From MGIIb-O1 sp002457595 (GTDB taxonomy: Archaea; Thermoplasmatota; Poseidoniia; Poseidoniales; Thalassarchaeaceae), in the NCBI GenBank assembly GCA_045568115.1, contig JBJLBO010000001.1, forward strand, positions 558,001-622,000: a stretch of DNA of 64,000 bases. Reading direction: 5' to 3'. A model generated the notes under the pieces. It saw nothing but the letters and a program-made list of their open reading frames with translations, searched no databases and was not told where the DNA came from. This document shows positions 27,254 through 36,389 of the stretch, piece by piece (position 1 is the first letter of the stretch; each line of letters starts with the position of its first letter). The translations under genes were made by a program, and so were the position numbers.

Positions 27254-28582
27254 GTGACTGAGGCTGAGCCCGACGGATGGCCGGGTGTTGTACATAGGGA
27301 AGGAAGGACTCTAACTCGTGTTTCTTCGCTACTGGATTCAGAAAGCAAAGGCCCGGCTGCGAAGTCGAAAGATTCTGTATTCCATAATCCAGCTATGGCC
27401 GGTTCGCGTACGCGTAGTGTTTTGTTAATGGCTCATGCTATCGAATCTGGGATGTTAGGTGATTCTGAAATTAGAGCACTGGATGGACTATCTGCCTCAG
27501 GGCTGCGTGCTCGACGTTGGCTGAATGAATTACCCTCTAGTTCCTCTTCTAGATTGATTGCGACTGTAGGCGATATGGAACAAAATGCACTTGATTGGGC
27601 AATGAAAACAGAGGCTGAATTTCCTTCAAAAAATGGTGAGTTTAATTCACTACTTGGCGACCTTCGGGCTAGTGTTATTTCACAAGGATGGCATTGGGTC
27701 GATATCGATCCCTTTGGATCACCTGTGCCGTTCCTAGACACCGCTATCCAATCTCTTGCAAGACGCGGTGTGCTTGAAGTAAGTGCGACTGATACTGCAG
27801 CATTGACTGGCTCGTCGAAAAATCCTTTGATGCGGCGCTATGGAGCGAGAGTTCGGCTGGACAAATTGAAGCACGATTCGGGATTGAGGGTACTGATGGC
27901 TACCGTTGCACGTGCTGCTGCAAGGCACGACAGAAGTATAATTCCTCTTTTGGCAATTTGGGATTCTCATCATCTGAGAGTTTCTGTTCGAGTTCTGCGA
28001 TTGATGGAAGGTGCGAACAATCTGGAATCATCATTGGGATGGAGGGTGTACAACCCGACTAAAGAAGAAGTTGAGGCCTCAACCAATTCTGGTCTTCTAC
28101 CCAAGGATTCGGGGACGGATTTGCCAATACATTGTTTCCTTCCTCTTTCTCATCCTGTTGCTCGGGAAGATAAACGCATTTCTGGACCAATGTGGATTGG
28201 CCCTATGGGAGATAAAGATGTGATGGCATCGATGACAGTTGAGCGCTCTTTGGAATTGTGTGGTGCAATATATTCTGAAAATGATCTTGCCAATTGGAGT
28301 CAAAAAAATGTTGAACTTGAGAATAGAAAAATTGCGAGAGCCGTGCGAAATATCGCAGAAGAATCTGAAGCAATAGAAACAACTCACCTCGTTCCCGTCG
28401 ACGAACTATCAAGTTGGTTAGAGAGAGGAGGGCCACCTAGTCCTGCAAGAATGGCTGAACTATTGAATCAAGTGGGTTACACATCTTCAGTTTCTCATTA
28501 TGCCGAGCCTGCATTCAGGAGTGAAGCACCTTGGTCAGAAATAGTTAGAGTGTTTGATGAAATTTCAACCACCGATATATGA
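27254..28582 (+). CDS. trm1: tRNA (guanine26-N2)-dimethyltransferase
   Basis: Methylates G26 of tRNAs, an archaeal and eukaryotic trait. It shows the Trm1 N-terminal VFHNPAMAGSRTRSVLL, the SAM-binding ALDGLSASGLRARRWL, the catalytic DIDPFGSPVPFLDTAIQ and the following TDTAALTGS and RRYGARV. The C-terminal domain is about 180 residues. The GTG at 27254 gives a normal length of 442. The last 18 bases overlap convergently with the end of moaA. Confidence 0.95.
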   Translation: MTEAEPDGWPGVVHREGRTLTRVSSLLDSESKGPAAKSKDSVFHNPAMAGSRTRSVLLMAHAIESGMLGDSEIRALDGLSASGLRARRWLNELPSSSSSRLIATVGDMEQNALDWAMKTEAEFPSKNGEFNSLLGDLRASVISQGWHWVDIDPFGSPVPFLDTAIQSLARRGVLEVSATDTAALTGSSKNPLMRRYGARVRLDKLKHDSGLRVLMATVARAAARHDRSIIPLLAIWDSHHLRVSVRVLRLMEGANNLESSLGWRVYNPTKEEVEASTNSGLLPKDSGTDLPIHCFLPLSHPVAREDKRISGPMWIGPMGDKDVMASMTVERSLELCGAIYSENDLANWSQKNVELENRKIARAVRNIAEESEAIETTHLVPVDELSSWLERGGPPSPARMAELLNQVGYTSSVSHYAEPAFRSEAPWSEIVRVFDEISTTDI

Positions 28583-29575
28583 CATCTCGATTCTCGGCAG
28601 TGCAGAAGTTTCTTCTGAGCGTAATTCAGAGTATTGGTCAGTTCGTCTGTTCCATATTGCCTCTATTGCGGCTGTCAAACTAAAACCATTATTTTCATTG
28701 TGAATTAAAGCTCGTAAATCATGACCACCGGAAGCAAACAAACACGTGAATAAGTGGCCGTCGGCAGAAATTCGAGCCCGAACACAATCTCCACAGAATG
28801 GCTCACTGACGGATGAAATTAATCCAATTTCTCCTGTTCCATCGGAGTGGCCCCAACGGACTGCAACATCAGAGGTGCGGACTTCCTCTAAAGGAATCAA
28901 ATCAAATTCAGTTTGAAGATGTGAAAGCAGATCTTTACTCTGAATCACCTCGCCTCTACTCCAACCATTTGTCCTACCTACATCCATGAACTCAATGAAT
29001 CTAACAATCACTCCGGTTCCACGGAAATGATTGACGAGTTTCGCTGCTTGGTCCTCATTGACGCCTCTTCTGATGACACAATTAATTTTTACAGGTGTGA
29101 GGCCGGATTCTAATGCTGCATCTATTCCATCGAGAATTTGTGCAACTGGAACTCTTGAATCCGTCATTATTCGATGAACATCATCATCCAAGGCATCGAG
29201 ACTGACTGTGACTCTAGAAAGTCCTGCATCGGCCAATGCCTGTGCATTACGTCGAAGAAGAGAGCCATTGGTAGTTAGAGCAAGGTCAATTTCATGCTTA
29301 GATAAAAGAGATACCAAGTCTGATAAATTAGGCCTTAGAAGGGGTTCGCCACCGGTTAATCTTACCTTCTCAAGCCCAAGTTCAATACAAGCTAGTACCA
29401 CTTTCTCAATTTCCTCAAAAGATAGGAAGGCGCGACGTGGTAGGAATGTATGGTCCTCACTAAATTTCTCACTCGGCATACAATATGGGCATCGGAAATT
29501 GCATCTATCAGTTACTGAAACCCGTAAATCACGCAATGGTCTACCCAGCGCATCCGTGGTTTCCTGTGACACCAT
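28565..29575 (-). CDS. moaA: GTP 3',8-cyclase (molybdenum cofactor biosynthesis)
   Basis: Radical-SAM enzyme starting molybdopterin synthesis. The N-terminal cluster motif is CNFRCPYC, followed by LTGGEPLLRP; the C-terminal cluster uses the Cys residues in PFCGDCVRARIS and FTCLFA. It ends in YIGG, close to the functional Gly-Gly tail of MoaA. Length of 336 is normal. No other molybdopterin genes are in the window. The 3' end overlaps that of trm1. Confidence 0.95.
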   Translation of the reverse strand: MVSQETTDALGRPLRDLRVSVTDRCNFRCPYCMPSEKFSEDHTFLPRRAFLSFEEIEKVVLACIELGLEKVRLTGGEPLLRPNLSDLVSLLSKHEIDLALTTNGSLLRRNAQALADAGLSRVTVSLDALDDDVHRIMTDSRVPVAQILDGIDAALESGLTPVKINCVIRRGVNEDQAAKLVNHFRGTGVIVRFIEFMDVGRTNGWSRGEVIQSKDLLSHLQTEFDLIPLEEVRTSDVAVRWGHSDGTGEIGLISSVSEPFCGDCVRARISADGHLFTCLFASGGHDLRALIHNENNGFSLTAAIEAIWNRRTDQYSELRSEETSALPRIEMSYIGG

Positions 29576-29703
29576 TGGTTGGACCTCATAAACAATCTAT
29601 CAAAGGTTTGTTGTTTAATAAAAGTAAGTCGTTTTTTCTATTTCTAGTATAACGACACAACCGCAGGTTGAAAATAGAGGAGCCTTTGAACAAGGTCGGG
29701 AAC

Positions 29704-30264
29704 ATGCTGGCTATCACATCAAAGGCTCGTGAAATGCTTGATTCATTCGCTGAGAAATCAGGAGAAGAGGATATCGCTCTTCGGGTCGAAATTATTGGTC
29801 GTGGACCAAAAGGCTTCCAGTATGATTTGCAATTTGTAGGCAGCGATGGCGGCCAAGAAGACGATGTAATCACTGATGTCGATGGAGTCGCTGTTCGAGT
29901 TGCTATGCGAAGTGCTCAATATCTAGATGGGACTACACTTGACTTCAAGGAAACTCTGATGGGGGGAGGATTCGCTTTTGACAACCCTAACCCGTTGTGG
30001 ATTGATGAATTATCAATGCGTGTTGCGGAAATCATCAATGAGAAAGTAAATCCTGCAGTTGCCTCTCATGGTGGTGTAGTTGAGCTGATAGGAGTAGATG
30101 ATGATAAGGCAATTATTGCATTTGGAGGAGGTTGCCAAGGCTGTGGAATGGCTGATGTTACTCTGAAACAGGGAGTTGAGGTAATGATTAAGGAAAATGT
30201 TCCTGAAATTCTAGAAGTTGTTGATACTACAGATCATGCTGCTGGTAGCAATCCATTCTATTGA
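29704..30264 (+). CDS. NfuA-type iron-sulfur carrier
   Basis: About 186 residues with two domains: an A-type (HesB/IscA-like) fold lacking the usual three cysteines, containing MGGGFAFDNPNPLW, and a C-terminal Nfu domain with the cluster-binding CQGCGMADVTLKQGVE. This is the layout of bacterial NfuA, which delivers iron-sulfur clusters to target enzymes. The ATG at 29704 (MLAITSKAREML) fits the domain start; an upstream start at 29668 is possible. It is divergent from moaA, whose product needs such clusters. Confidence 0.88.
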   Translation: MLAITSKAREMLDSFAEKSGEEDIALRVEIIGRGPKGFQYDLQFVGSDGGQEDDVITDVDGVAVRVAMRSAQYLDGTTLDFKETLMGGGFAFDNPNPLWIDELSMRVAEIINEKVNPAVASHGGVVELIGVDDDKAIIAFGGGCQGCGMADVTLKQGVEVMIKENVPEILEVVDTTDHAAGSNPFY

Positions 30265-30280
30265 TGCACTCATCAATAGA
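30257..30280. terminator. Perfect hairpin spanning two convergent stop codons
   Basis: Ten-base perfect inverted repeat TCTATTGATG/CATCAATAGA with a four-base loop. It covers the TAT-TGA ends of both the NfuA gene and the convergent PAC2 gene. It is likely a shared bidirectional 3' end signal, although no T-run follows. Confidence 0.5.
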
Positions 30281-31139
30281 CCATTCTGACTTCGTCGTCA
30301 TCACGTTCTGTATCTGGAGCAGGTAATGCATTGGCTTGAGCGCGTTCGAATGCTTCTCTTACTCTCTCCTCGATGGCACGAGCATCTTCTAGCAACCCTT
30401 GTACTGGAATCTCCATATCCATAAGTTCTGAAATTCCCTCAATTGCTATCAGAGCGGCTCTAGCATCTGGATACATTGGATTACACTCAGCGAGTAAGGC
30501 TGTGACATCCAGACCTCGCCGCTCGCCTTCTGCAATTAGATATCCAGAAATTCCAGATACAATCCCTTGTTGAATTCGCTGAATGCCTGAATTATCTAGC
30601 GAGTCGCGACCAATCGAAGTTGAAGACACACCCCAAAGATCACTTTCTTCCTTAATTCCAAGTTCATTGCTAACCACTCCATCGACAACAATTAGACGAT
30701 CAAAACCACCTTTCGTAAACCACTCAAGTACAGTTTCTCCAAAATGGACATCGTTCTGAGGAGGGAATTGAATCTCGGCTATGAAAACACCTAGTCCATC
30801 ACCTTGGTACACACGGACTGGATGTTTAGGAACTGAATCATGAATCAAAGCAATAGCTGGGAACTCCGGATGAAGAACAGTCCCCATAGGATCTAGTTCC
30901 ATTGTTTGAATAATGTGAGACATCGCAATAACACCGACTGAACCTACTGTGGAGAAGCCACAAATTGCCGTCCCACCGAGCCTTGTAGGGTCTGCAGTTG
31001 AATGCAAGACGAGGGGAAACCCTGAGTTGTCCTGTGAACCCATTAGACACTGGTCGTCGGCTGTAAGTCTTGAATCAAACGGTTGCGGGATTGATAAAGA
31101 ATCGAAGTCGAATTTATCAAATAGAGGTTCTAGGGACAA
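30273..31139 (-). CDS. PAC2 family protein (proteasome assembly chaperone-like)
   Basis: A 288-residue member of the PAC2 family, whose archaeal members act as proteasome assembly factors. Seen are ICGFSTVGSVGVIAMSHII, the GGFDRLIVVDGVV strand, the SGISGYLIAEGERRG helix and ALLAECNPMYPDARAAL. A C-terminal helix of charged residues leads to a tail ending RMVY, an aromatic end reminiscent of, but not identical to, the proteasome-binding HbYX motif. A second PAC2 gene lies at 36390. The pair could form a heteromer like PbaA/PbaB, which is inference. Confidence 0.85.
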   Translation of the reverse strand: MSLEPLFDKFDFDSLSIPQPFDSRLTADDQCLMGSQDNSGFPLVLHSTADPTRLGGTAICGFSTVGSVGVIAMSHIIQTMELDPMGTVLHPEFPAIALIHDSVPKHPVRVYQGDGLGVFIAEIQFPPQNDVHFGETVLEWFTKGGFDRLIVVDGVVSNELGIKEESDLWGVSSTSIGRDSLDNSGIQRIQQGIVSGISGYLIAEGERRGLDVTALLAECNPMYPDARAALIAIEGISELMDMEIPVQGLLEDARAIEERVREAFERAQANALPAPDTERDDDEVRMVY

Positions 31140-31148
31140 GCGATACAG

Positions 31149-31694
31149 ATGACTGAAGATGAGAATAACAACATCGGGCGCATATACATTCGAGTAGGTT
31201 CAACTGAGGTTGATCTTTCAGGTTCAGCCCGTGAAGTCAATGATTCTTGGCTGAAACTGCGTGAACAAGATACGTGGGCCTCATCATTGTCAAAAGTACG
31301 CACTGCGAGGCAGGATGCAATTGATGCCGCTAGGGCTTCTTTACAGGAATTAGGAATTCCAGAAAGGGGATCTGCATTCAGAAGATTGATTGAAAATTGT
31401 GGAATTTACAAGACTGGGGATGTAATATTGGCGGCAATACATTATCTGCGCTCTGTTGAGAAAGAGGAAGATACTCCGCCTAGAGAAGTCAAGCAATTCA
31501 TTGTTGATTCAGGCAAATGGAGTACTGAAGAAGTAGAGAAATGGAATCTTTCTCTATACATTAACAGAATGCTCGAGGACACATCCGAGAGAGGGAAACC
31601 AGCTCTTTTGACATACCCTGCTGGGATGGATAAGAATCGCTTCGTAATTCTTACAGATGCTGGACGAGATCATCTTGAGAGGCTGTCAGCGTGA
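31149..31694 (+). CDS. Hypothetical charged protein with possible winged-helix end
   Basis: A 181-residue soluble protein I do not recognise. The N-terminal half is a beta-strand IGRIYIRVGSTEVDLSG followed by charged helices. The end reads NRFVILTDAGRDHLERL, a pattern common at the wing and last helix of winged-helix proteins. Its stop overlaps the GTG of the pentapeptide-repeat gene, so the two are probably translated together. Confidence 0.6.
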   Translation: MTEDENNNIGRIYIRVGSTEVDLSGSAREVNDSWLKLREQDTWASSLSKVRTARQDAIDAARASLQELGIPERGSAFRRLIENCGIYKTGDVILAAIHYLRSVEKEEDTPPREVKQFIVDSGKWSTEEVEKWNLSLYINRMLEDTSERGKPALLTYPAGMDKNRFVILTDAGRDHLERLSA

Positions 31695-32095
31695 GTGATA
31701 CTGAAGATACGAATGACGAGCCTAAGGACTGGTCATTCACTTCTCACGTAGGCGAGGACTTGCGCGGTGTTGATCTATCAGGTGCTGATTTACGAAGAGC
31801 TGTATTCGATGGGGCTGACCTTGAAGGAGCTGACTTATCTGGAGCAGATTTGCGTAAGGCCTCATTCAAACGTGCGAATCTTATGAAAGCAGCATTTGAT
31901 GACGCAGATATGCGTGATGCTATTTTTGTGAAGGCTAGAATGAATTTGTCGAATTTTCAAGGAACTAAACTAGACCGAGCAGATTTACGTGGAATCCGTG
32001 GAAAGTATGCAATATGGCGAAGTGCCAATTGGTGGGATGCTCGAATGGATGATAGCCTACGGAAAGCACTAGAAAAAAAGTGGCCAAAACCCTAG
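31691..32095 (+). CDS. Pentapeptide-repeat protein
   Basis: A 134-residue protein made largely of A(D/N)LxX pentapeptides from about residue 20 to 100, for example GADLEGADLSGADLRKASF. These form a right-handed square beta helix. In other proteins this fold mimics DNA or serves as a scaffold; no specific role is claimed. GTG start overlaps the stop of the gene before it, and its own end overlaps the convergent thioesterase gene by four bases. Confidence 0.85.
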   Translation: MSDTEDTNDEPKDWSFTSHVGEDLRGVDLSGADLRRAVFDGADLEGADLSGADLRKASFKRANLMKAAFDDADMRDAIFVKARMNLSNFQGTKLDRADLRGIRGKYAIWRSANWWDARMDDSLRKALEKKWPKP

Positions 32096-32508
32096 TCAGA
32101 TTGCATCTTCGCCAATCCTTCACGCATCCATCCCGGGATAGGAATTTTCTTGTTCACTTCACTCATATCAGTACATACGGTGACTTGATCGGCTGTCCAA
32201 CATAGAATACCTTCTTGATTGTGGAATTCATAGTGCCAAGTGACTGAAGTTGTTCCTATTTTTGCTACTTTTATTGAGCAATGAACAGTGTCGCCATAGG
32301 CTATAGGATGTAGAAATTGGGCCTCGCTGTGAACAAGAGGGAATGCGATTTGATGTTCACTCAGAATCTCGTTGTAATGCATCCCACAAGAAAACTCCCA
32401 AGATTCTTCGTAGAACCTATGTGCTAAATCCCAAAATCGAGGATAATACACAATCTTCGCAAGGTCGACCATAGGGAAATCCACACGACGGGTTGAAACG
32501 AATGCCAT
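32092..32508 (-). CDS. Hotdog-fold acyl-CoA thioesterase (4HBT family)
   Basis: A 138-residue hotdog protein of the 4-hydroxybenzoyl-CoA thioesterase group. The motif RRVDFPMVDLAKIVYYPRFWDLAHRF carries the catalytic-type Asp and the VYYPRFW helix; the central strand PLVHSEAQFLHPIAYGDTV is also typical. It likely hydrolyses an acyl-CoA, and the beta-oxidation genes at 57000-64000 make that plausible, but the substrate is not shown by sequence. Confidence 0.85.
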   Translation of the reverse strand: MAFVSTRRVDFPMVDLAKIVYYPRFWDLAHRFYEESWEFSCGMHYNEILSEHQIAFPLVHSEAQFLHPIAYGDTVHCSIKVAKIGTTSVTWHYEFHNQEGILCWTADQVTVCTDMSEVNKKIPIPGWMREGLAKMQSD

Positions 32509-32545
32509 GGGGTTCCGTCAACACGGTATGGCTTGAACGCTGTGA

Positions 32546-32622
32546 TGGCGGACCCACCGCGATTCGAACACGGGTTTAAGGCTCCGCAAGCCCCAGTGAT
32601 ATCCAGGCTACACTATGGGTCC
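32546..32622 (-). tRNA. tRNA-Arg (anticodon GCG), CCA encoded
   Basis: Full cloverleaf on the minus strand with no intron. The acceptor stem GGACCCA/TGGGTCC is perfect. The D arm GTG/CAC has GG in its loop. The anticodon loop TTGCGGA gives anticodon GCG, and the T arm is CCGTG-TTCGAAT-CGCGG. Discriminator G is followed by a genomic CCA at 32546-32548. Confidence 0.92.
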
Positions 32623-32675
32623 AGTGGGTCGCTCGACCTGCGTCTTGGGTTTAACCCCGACGGTCGAAGTTTGAG

Positions 32676-33029
32676 TCATAACGAAAGAGGCAAAACTGTC
32701 TTCCAACGTGGCTCAGCGAGCTTCTTGGCATTAGGTCCGTCTCTAGGATTTGTAGTCTTATGAACAAGGACGCCGTGCATTCCTTGGACTGCGAACTTAA
32801 CTCTTAGTTCGACCATTCGATCTCTCTCTGCAGCGCCCATTTGCTCATTGTCAAGTTCTATGCTGGTGCGAGCACCCTCATCACCTTCATTACAGATACT
32901 CAAGGAGTTGCCATCGACACTGGCTCGAGGTGAAAAATCGAAGTCATCCGGATTGTTCATCCAAACTTCCACATCTACGACCAATCGGTCTCGGACCGAA
33001 GCCTTCGTGATCTCAATAGAGCGCACCAT
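32676..33029 (-). CDS. Conserved-looking small hypothetical protein
   Basis: A 117-residue soluble protein with no motif I recognise. It begins MVRSIEITKASVRDRL, is acidic in the middle (NNPDDFDFSPRASVDGN) and ends in a basic tail (KKLAEPRWKTVLPL). The alternation of hydrophobic and charged residues suggests a small beta-sandwich. It lies between tRNA-Arg and the PKD lipoprotein gene on the same strand. Confidence 0.55.
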   Translation of the reverse strand: MVRSIEITKASVRDRLVVDVEVWMNNPDDFDFSPRASVDGNSLSICNEGDEGARTSIELDNEQMGAAERDRMVELRVKFAVQGMHGVLVHKTTNPRDGPNAKKLAEPRWKTVLPLSL

Positions 33030-33081
33030 TGCTCATCCCACAAGCAGGGAGTTGAAAGGTCTTCGCACGAAGATGGGAAGG

Positions 33082-34248
33082 TTATATTCCCACTTCACTT
33101 ACTCTTGGAATCATAATTATGTATTCCACAACAAAGTTCCAATCATTCCCAGTATCTGGATCGAGTCCATCAATCGGAATATCTGGATCACATTGGTCTG
33201 CAATAATATTCCAAAACCATTCTCCTTGACCAAAACGAGCCCCTGGTTGGTTAAGCAATGATTCAATCACGGATTCCGATGAGTCCGAATTGACTGTATA
33301 TCCACTATTTGGATAAGGGTTCATTGATTCACGAGAGATTGTGGCAGACGAGTTTAATGTTATATTTTCTTGAGCTGTCTGAACAGACTCAACCCAGCCT
33401 GAAAGTGGGACACTGACTTTCAGTGTGAAATTATCTTCAGGCCACTGAATCGGCAGAAGATCACGGCTCAGAGTGAGAGTTGCATTTACTTGGATTAATC
33501 GACCGTTCTCGCCGGGTAAATTCGTAATAATTGTAGATTCGCCCTGTTCGGTATATCCATTGTATTCATGTTCTATTGTTTGCTCTTCCCAAACAATATT
33601 GAAAATTCGTTTGATTACTGTAAGATGCCAGATTTTTTTGGTTACCGCACCTGTATCATCAAAAACCATTAACATCCCACTCATGTTTCCTGATTCAGCA
33701 TAAGAAATCGTAATTTTTTCGTTGTTATCATCAGCATCATTTGTTGCATCTCCATCATTATTTGAATCAAAACCAAGGTTGAGATCCCACATGAATTCAA
33801 CAGGAGCGCCTTCAAAGTCAAAAGATTCTGATGCATCTAATGTTGCACTCTCATTCGTACGGACGAAATTAGGCATTTCTAATACAATAGTTGGTGGAGA
33901 ATTAACAAAAATAGTGACACTTGCTCTATCGCTATCACCTTGGTCATTGAAAACTTCGACTTCGACTTCATAATGACCTGGTTCGGTAAAAGTATGGAAA
34001 GAAATACCTACAGTAGTAGTTCTATCTTCGCCATCTCCAAAATCCCAAACATATTCATCAATTATTGTTGGAGATGGTGTTGAAGACTGGCGAGCATCAA
34101 AATTCACGGTTTCTCCTACATCAACTGACATCTGATCGGCAGTCACAACAGCGGTTGGGGTAGTGGAAGAAATACCGGAACATCCAGCTAATGATGTTGT
34201 TAGCAATAGCGCTGAAAAAACCAGAGTAGTCAGTTCTCGCTGTTGCAT
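33082..34248 (-). CDS. PKD-domain surface lipoprotein
   Basis: A secreted lipoprotein of about 388 residues from MQQRELTT. The hydrophobic signal ends in the lipobox SLAGC. A PKD domain follows at about residues 35-120, with the hallmark YVWDFGDGE and a later GHYEVEVEV. A second Ig-like/PKD-like part contains LDASESFDFEGAPVEFMWDL, then an Asp/Asn-rich DSNNDGDATNDADDNN, which could bind calcium. The C-terminal half is beta-rich and unassigned. PKD domains usually mediate surface contacts. The frame extends nine codons upstream (to 34275), less likely to be used. Confidence 0.8.
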   Translation of the reverse strand: MQQRELTTLVFSALLLTTSLAGCSGISSTTPTAVVTADQMSVDVGETVNFDARQSSTPSPTIIDEYVWDFGDGEDRTTTVGISFHTFTEPGHYEVEVEVFNDQGDSDRASVTIFVNSPPTIVLEMPNFVRTNESATLDASESFDFEGAPVEFMWDLNLGFDSNNDGDATNDADDNNEKITISYAESGNMSGMLMVFDDTGAVTKKIWHLTVIKRIFNIVWEEQTIEHEYNGYTEQGESTIITNLPGENGRLIQVNATLTLSRDLLPIQWPEDNFTLKVSVPLSGWVESVQTAQENITLNSSATISRESMNPYPNSGYTVNSDSSESVIESLLNQPGARFGQGEWFWNIIADQCDPDIPIDGLDPDTGNDWNFVVEYIIMIPRVSEVGI

Positions 34249-34340
34249 CAAGGTTACTGGCACAACTGAACACAAATAGCCATGACGGGTTCAGAACTGA
34301 TTCAGATAGAGTTCATGGAGGGTCACTTGCGGGAACAGGC

Positions 34341-35153
34341 ATGGTCGGCGATATGTTGTCTGGGTTCAGAGTCCTTGGCTTTGATTTAGAGACGACTGGC
34401 CTAGATGCTCGTAAGGAGCGTATTGTTCAGTATGCATTGATTGGCAGTGATATAGATGGATCTCACATTAATCTAACTTCACTAGTAAACCCTCGAAAAT
34501 TAATTCCCGTTGAATCAACAAGGATTCACGGAATCTCTGATGACGATGTCCGAGGGGCGGGTTCTTTCGAAACACATGCAAAACAAATCTGTGATCTGAT
34601 GGAGGGCTCTGTAATTGTTGGCCATAATGTGGCTCGATTTGATTGGAGGTTTCTTGAATTAGAATGTATGAGGGCAGGTTTTGAACCTCCTATTCCTCGA
34701 GCTATTATTGATACGCTAGCCATAGCAAGAAAACTAAGAATTCCTGGAAAACATGCGCTTGGTCCCCTTTGTGCGCGATTTGATATTAGTATAGATAGAG
34801 CACATACTGCCGATGCAGATGCTGGAGCAAGTCTTCTACTATTGTGGAGTATGATGAAAAATTATCCTAATAATTTCCGTGGTAGCATTGATGACTTAGA
34901 GGATATGGTAATCAGGAATAAATTAGACAATAATATGGGACCTGGGATTCAAGACTTAGAGCCTATACAAGGAACAAATGGAAGATTGAGAATGTCAGAA
35001 GATGGAGTGGTAGTGGCATTCGGAAAACATCGAGGAAGAACTCTCAAAGAACTTGAGAAAATTGACCAGCGTTATGTTGACTGGCTCTGCTCACCATCAT
35101 CTCCAATTCCTTCAAAAATTGTATCGGAATTAGTTCGTAACGAACGTGAATAA
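34341..35153 (+). CDS. DnaQ-like 3'-5' exonuclease with exonuclease X-type C-terminal domain
   Basis: A DEDDh exonuclease of 270 residues. Exo I is FDLETTG (Asp15, Glu17), Exo II lies in VGHNVARFDWRFLE and Exo III in RAHTADADAGASLLL with the catalytic His and Asp. The C-terminal domain, VAFGKHRGRTLKELE followed by QRYVDWL, resembles the small domain at the end of exonuclease X-like proteins. It probably trims or repairs DNA ends. The last 82 bases overlap the 3' end of a RecB-like nuclease gene on the other strand. Confidence 0.87.
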   Translation: MVGDMLSGFRVLGFDLETTGLDARKERIVQYALIGSDIDGSHINLTSLVNPRKLIPVESTRIHGISDDDVRGAGSFETHAKQICDLMEGSVIVGHNVARFDWRFLELECMRAGFEPPIPRAIIDTLAIARKLRIPGKHALGPLCARFDISIDRAHTADADAGASLLLLWSMMKNYPNNFRGSIDDLEDMVIRNKLDNNMGPGIQDLEPIQGTNGRLRMSEDGVVVAFGKHRGRTLKELEKIDQRYVDWLCSPSSPIPSKIVSELVRNERE

Positions 35154-36337
35154 TCACGAGCATGTCCCTCAAGCAAGGGGCTCCATGGTAGTACCTCACA
35201 CCAATCACCAAGATGAGCCACGCGCCCATCCATTCGTGCGCTTCCTAGGAAAATTGGTCCTTGATGTCCTGAATCTAATAGCTCAGACATTTGAGTTAGT
35301 GCTTGATCTCGGAGAACTGCTCCAAACTTATGATCGGAGCCAGATACTTCACCATCATCACCAACTGGAGGAGTTCTTTGAAACAATGCTGCACCTGCAT
35401 CTCTATCAAAGCGAACAACGTTGACTACTTCATCTCTGAACATATGACCAGGAGACAGTAACCCATCACGCCTACTGGACCACCAAATTGGACACCAAGC
35501 CTTCCACTCACACCATCCACATTGTTGTTCACCGGGTGTTGCTTCCAAAGGTGTGTTCGATGGCCGCATCCCTTCCCATGCCTCTAATGCCGGCTCAAGG
35601 ACGGATGGCCCATCGGCGACATGTATTGTCTGATTGGCTGAATACCATCCTTCAGCAGTGACTTTTGGATGATTAGGATTGTTCTGTTTCAATAAATCTC
35701 GATAAAATCGTAATTGACGACTGACCTTTTCATTCAAAGAAGGACTGGGCGGTCTTCCTGTCTTCAAATCTGCTACAATCCAACCGCGAGATTCGCCGTT
35801 CTCATCAATATCTGCGACTAATAGGTCAAGACGGCCCATCATTCGGCCACATTCTGAGACTAATGTTCCTTCATTAGCCAATACTATTGATTGAACCTTT
35901 TTCCAAGTCGCCACACTAACTTCAGAGAAATTCTGAATCTCAACTGTAGATTTTGAAAATAGAATGTTGAGGGCTCCTATTAGTCCATCATGTGCCTTGG
36001 TAATTTGTTCACCTTTCCATCTTGGATGCCTTGGTGTACCGAGAAAATTATCCTTCTCTATTTGCCAATGTCGATCGAGAACTGCCTTAGCGGTTGCAGG
36101 AAGCCATCCAACTTCATCATCATCTCTTTCCAAAAGATTGAGATTGCACAAATCTTCTACTGAATTGTGAACTGCATTTCCTAAGGCAGCAGGCATACTG
36201 GCCTTTCGAGGTAGCCCCTGACGAGATAACCAGTATTTACGTGGACATTCTTCAAATCTATTCCAAGAAGAAGGAGATAATTGGTGTGCAATAAAACCCT
36301 CTTCAGGTTCTTGAGTACTGACCTCGCCCTCCGCCAT
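35072..36337 (-). CDS. RecB-family PD-(D/E)XK nuclease (Cas4/AddB-like iron-sulfur type)
   Basis: About 421 residues from MAEGEVSTQ. Nuclease motifs in order: SSWNRFEECPRKYWL with ALGNAVHNSVE, GRLDLLVADID (Asp of motif II, about residue 167), and VADLKTGRPP (Asp and Lys of motif III, about 189) followed by RQLRFYRDLL. Cysteines in EECPR and CGWCEWKAWCP (about 272-281) match a four-Cys cluster. After this come about 140 residues without recognised motifs. It could act with the DnaQ-like exonuclease, whose gene it converges on and overlaps. No CRISPR genes are near, so a Cas4 role is unlikely. Confidence 0.82.
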   Translation of the reverse strand: MAEGEVSTQEPEEGFIAHQLSPSSWNRFEECPRKYWLSRQGLPRKASMPAALGNAVHNSVEDLCNLNLLERDDDEVGWLPATAKAVLDRHWQIEKDNFLGTPRHPRWKGEQITKAHDGLIGALNILFSKSTVEIQNFSEVSVATWKKVQSIVLANEGTLVSECGRMMGRLDLLVADIDENGESRGWIVADLKTGRPPSPSLNEKVSRQLRFYRDLLKQNNPNHPKVTAEGWYSANQTIHVADGPSVLEPALEAWEGMRPSNTPLEATPGEQQCGWCEWKAWCPIWWSSRRDGLLSPGHMFRDEVVNVVRFDRDAGAALFQRTPPVGDDGEVSGSDHKFGAVLRDQALTQMSELLDSGHQGPIFLGSARMDGRVAHLGDWCEVLPWSPLLEGHARDYSRSLRTNSDTIFEGIGDDGEQSQST

Positions 36338-36389
36338 ACTCGCTCTGTGAAGGCCAAGGATTAACAGCATCTCGGTCTGCTTAGTAGCA

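Noticed and set aside
35072..36337. Cas4-like nuclease as a sign of a CRISPR system.
   Set aside because: No repeats or other cas genes nearby; the protein is longer than Cas4 and fits the general RecB family.
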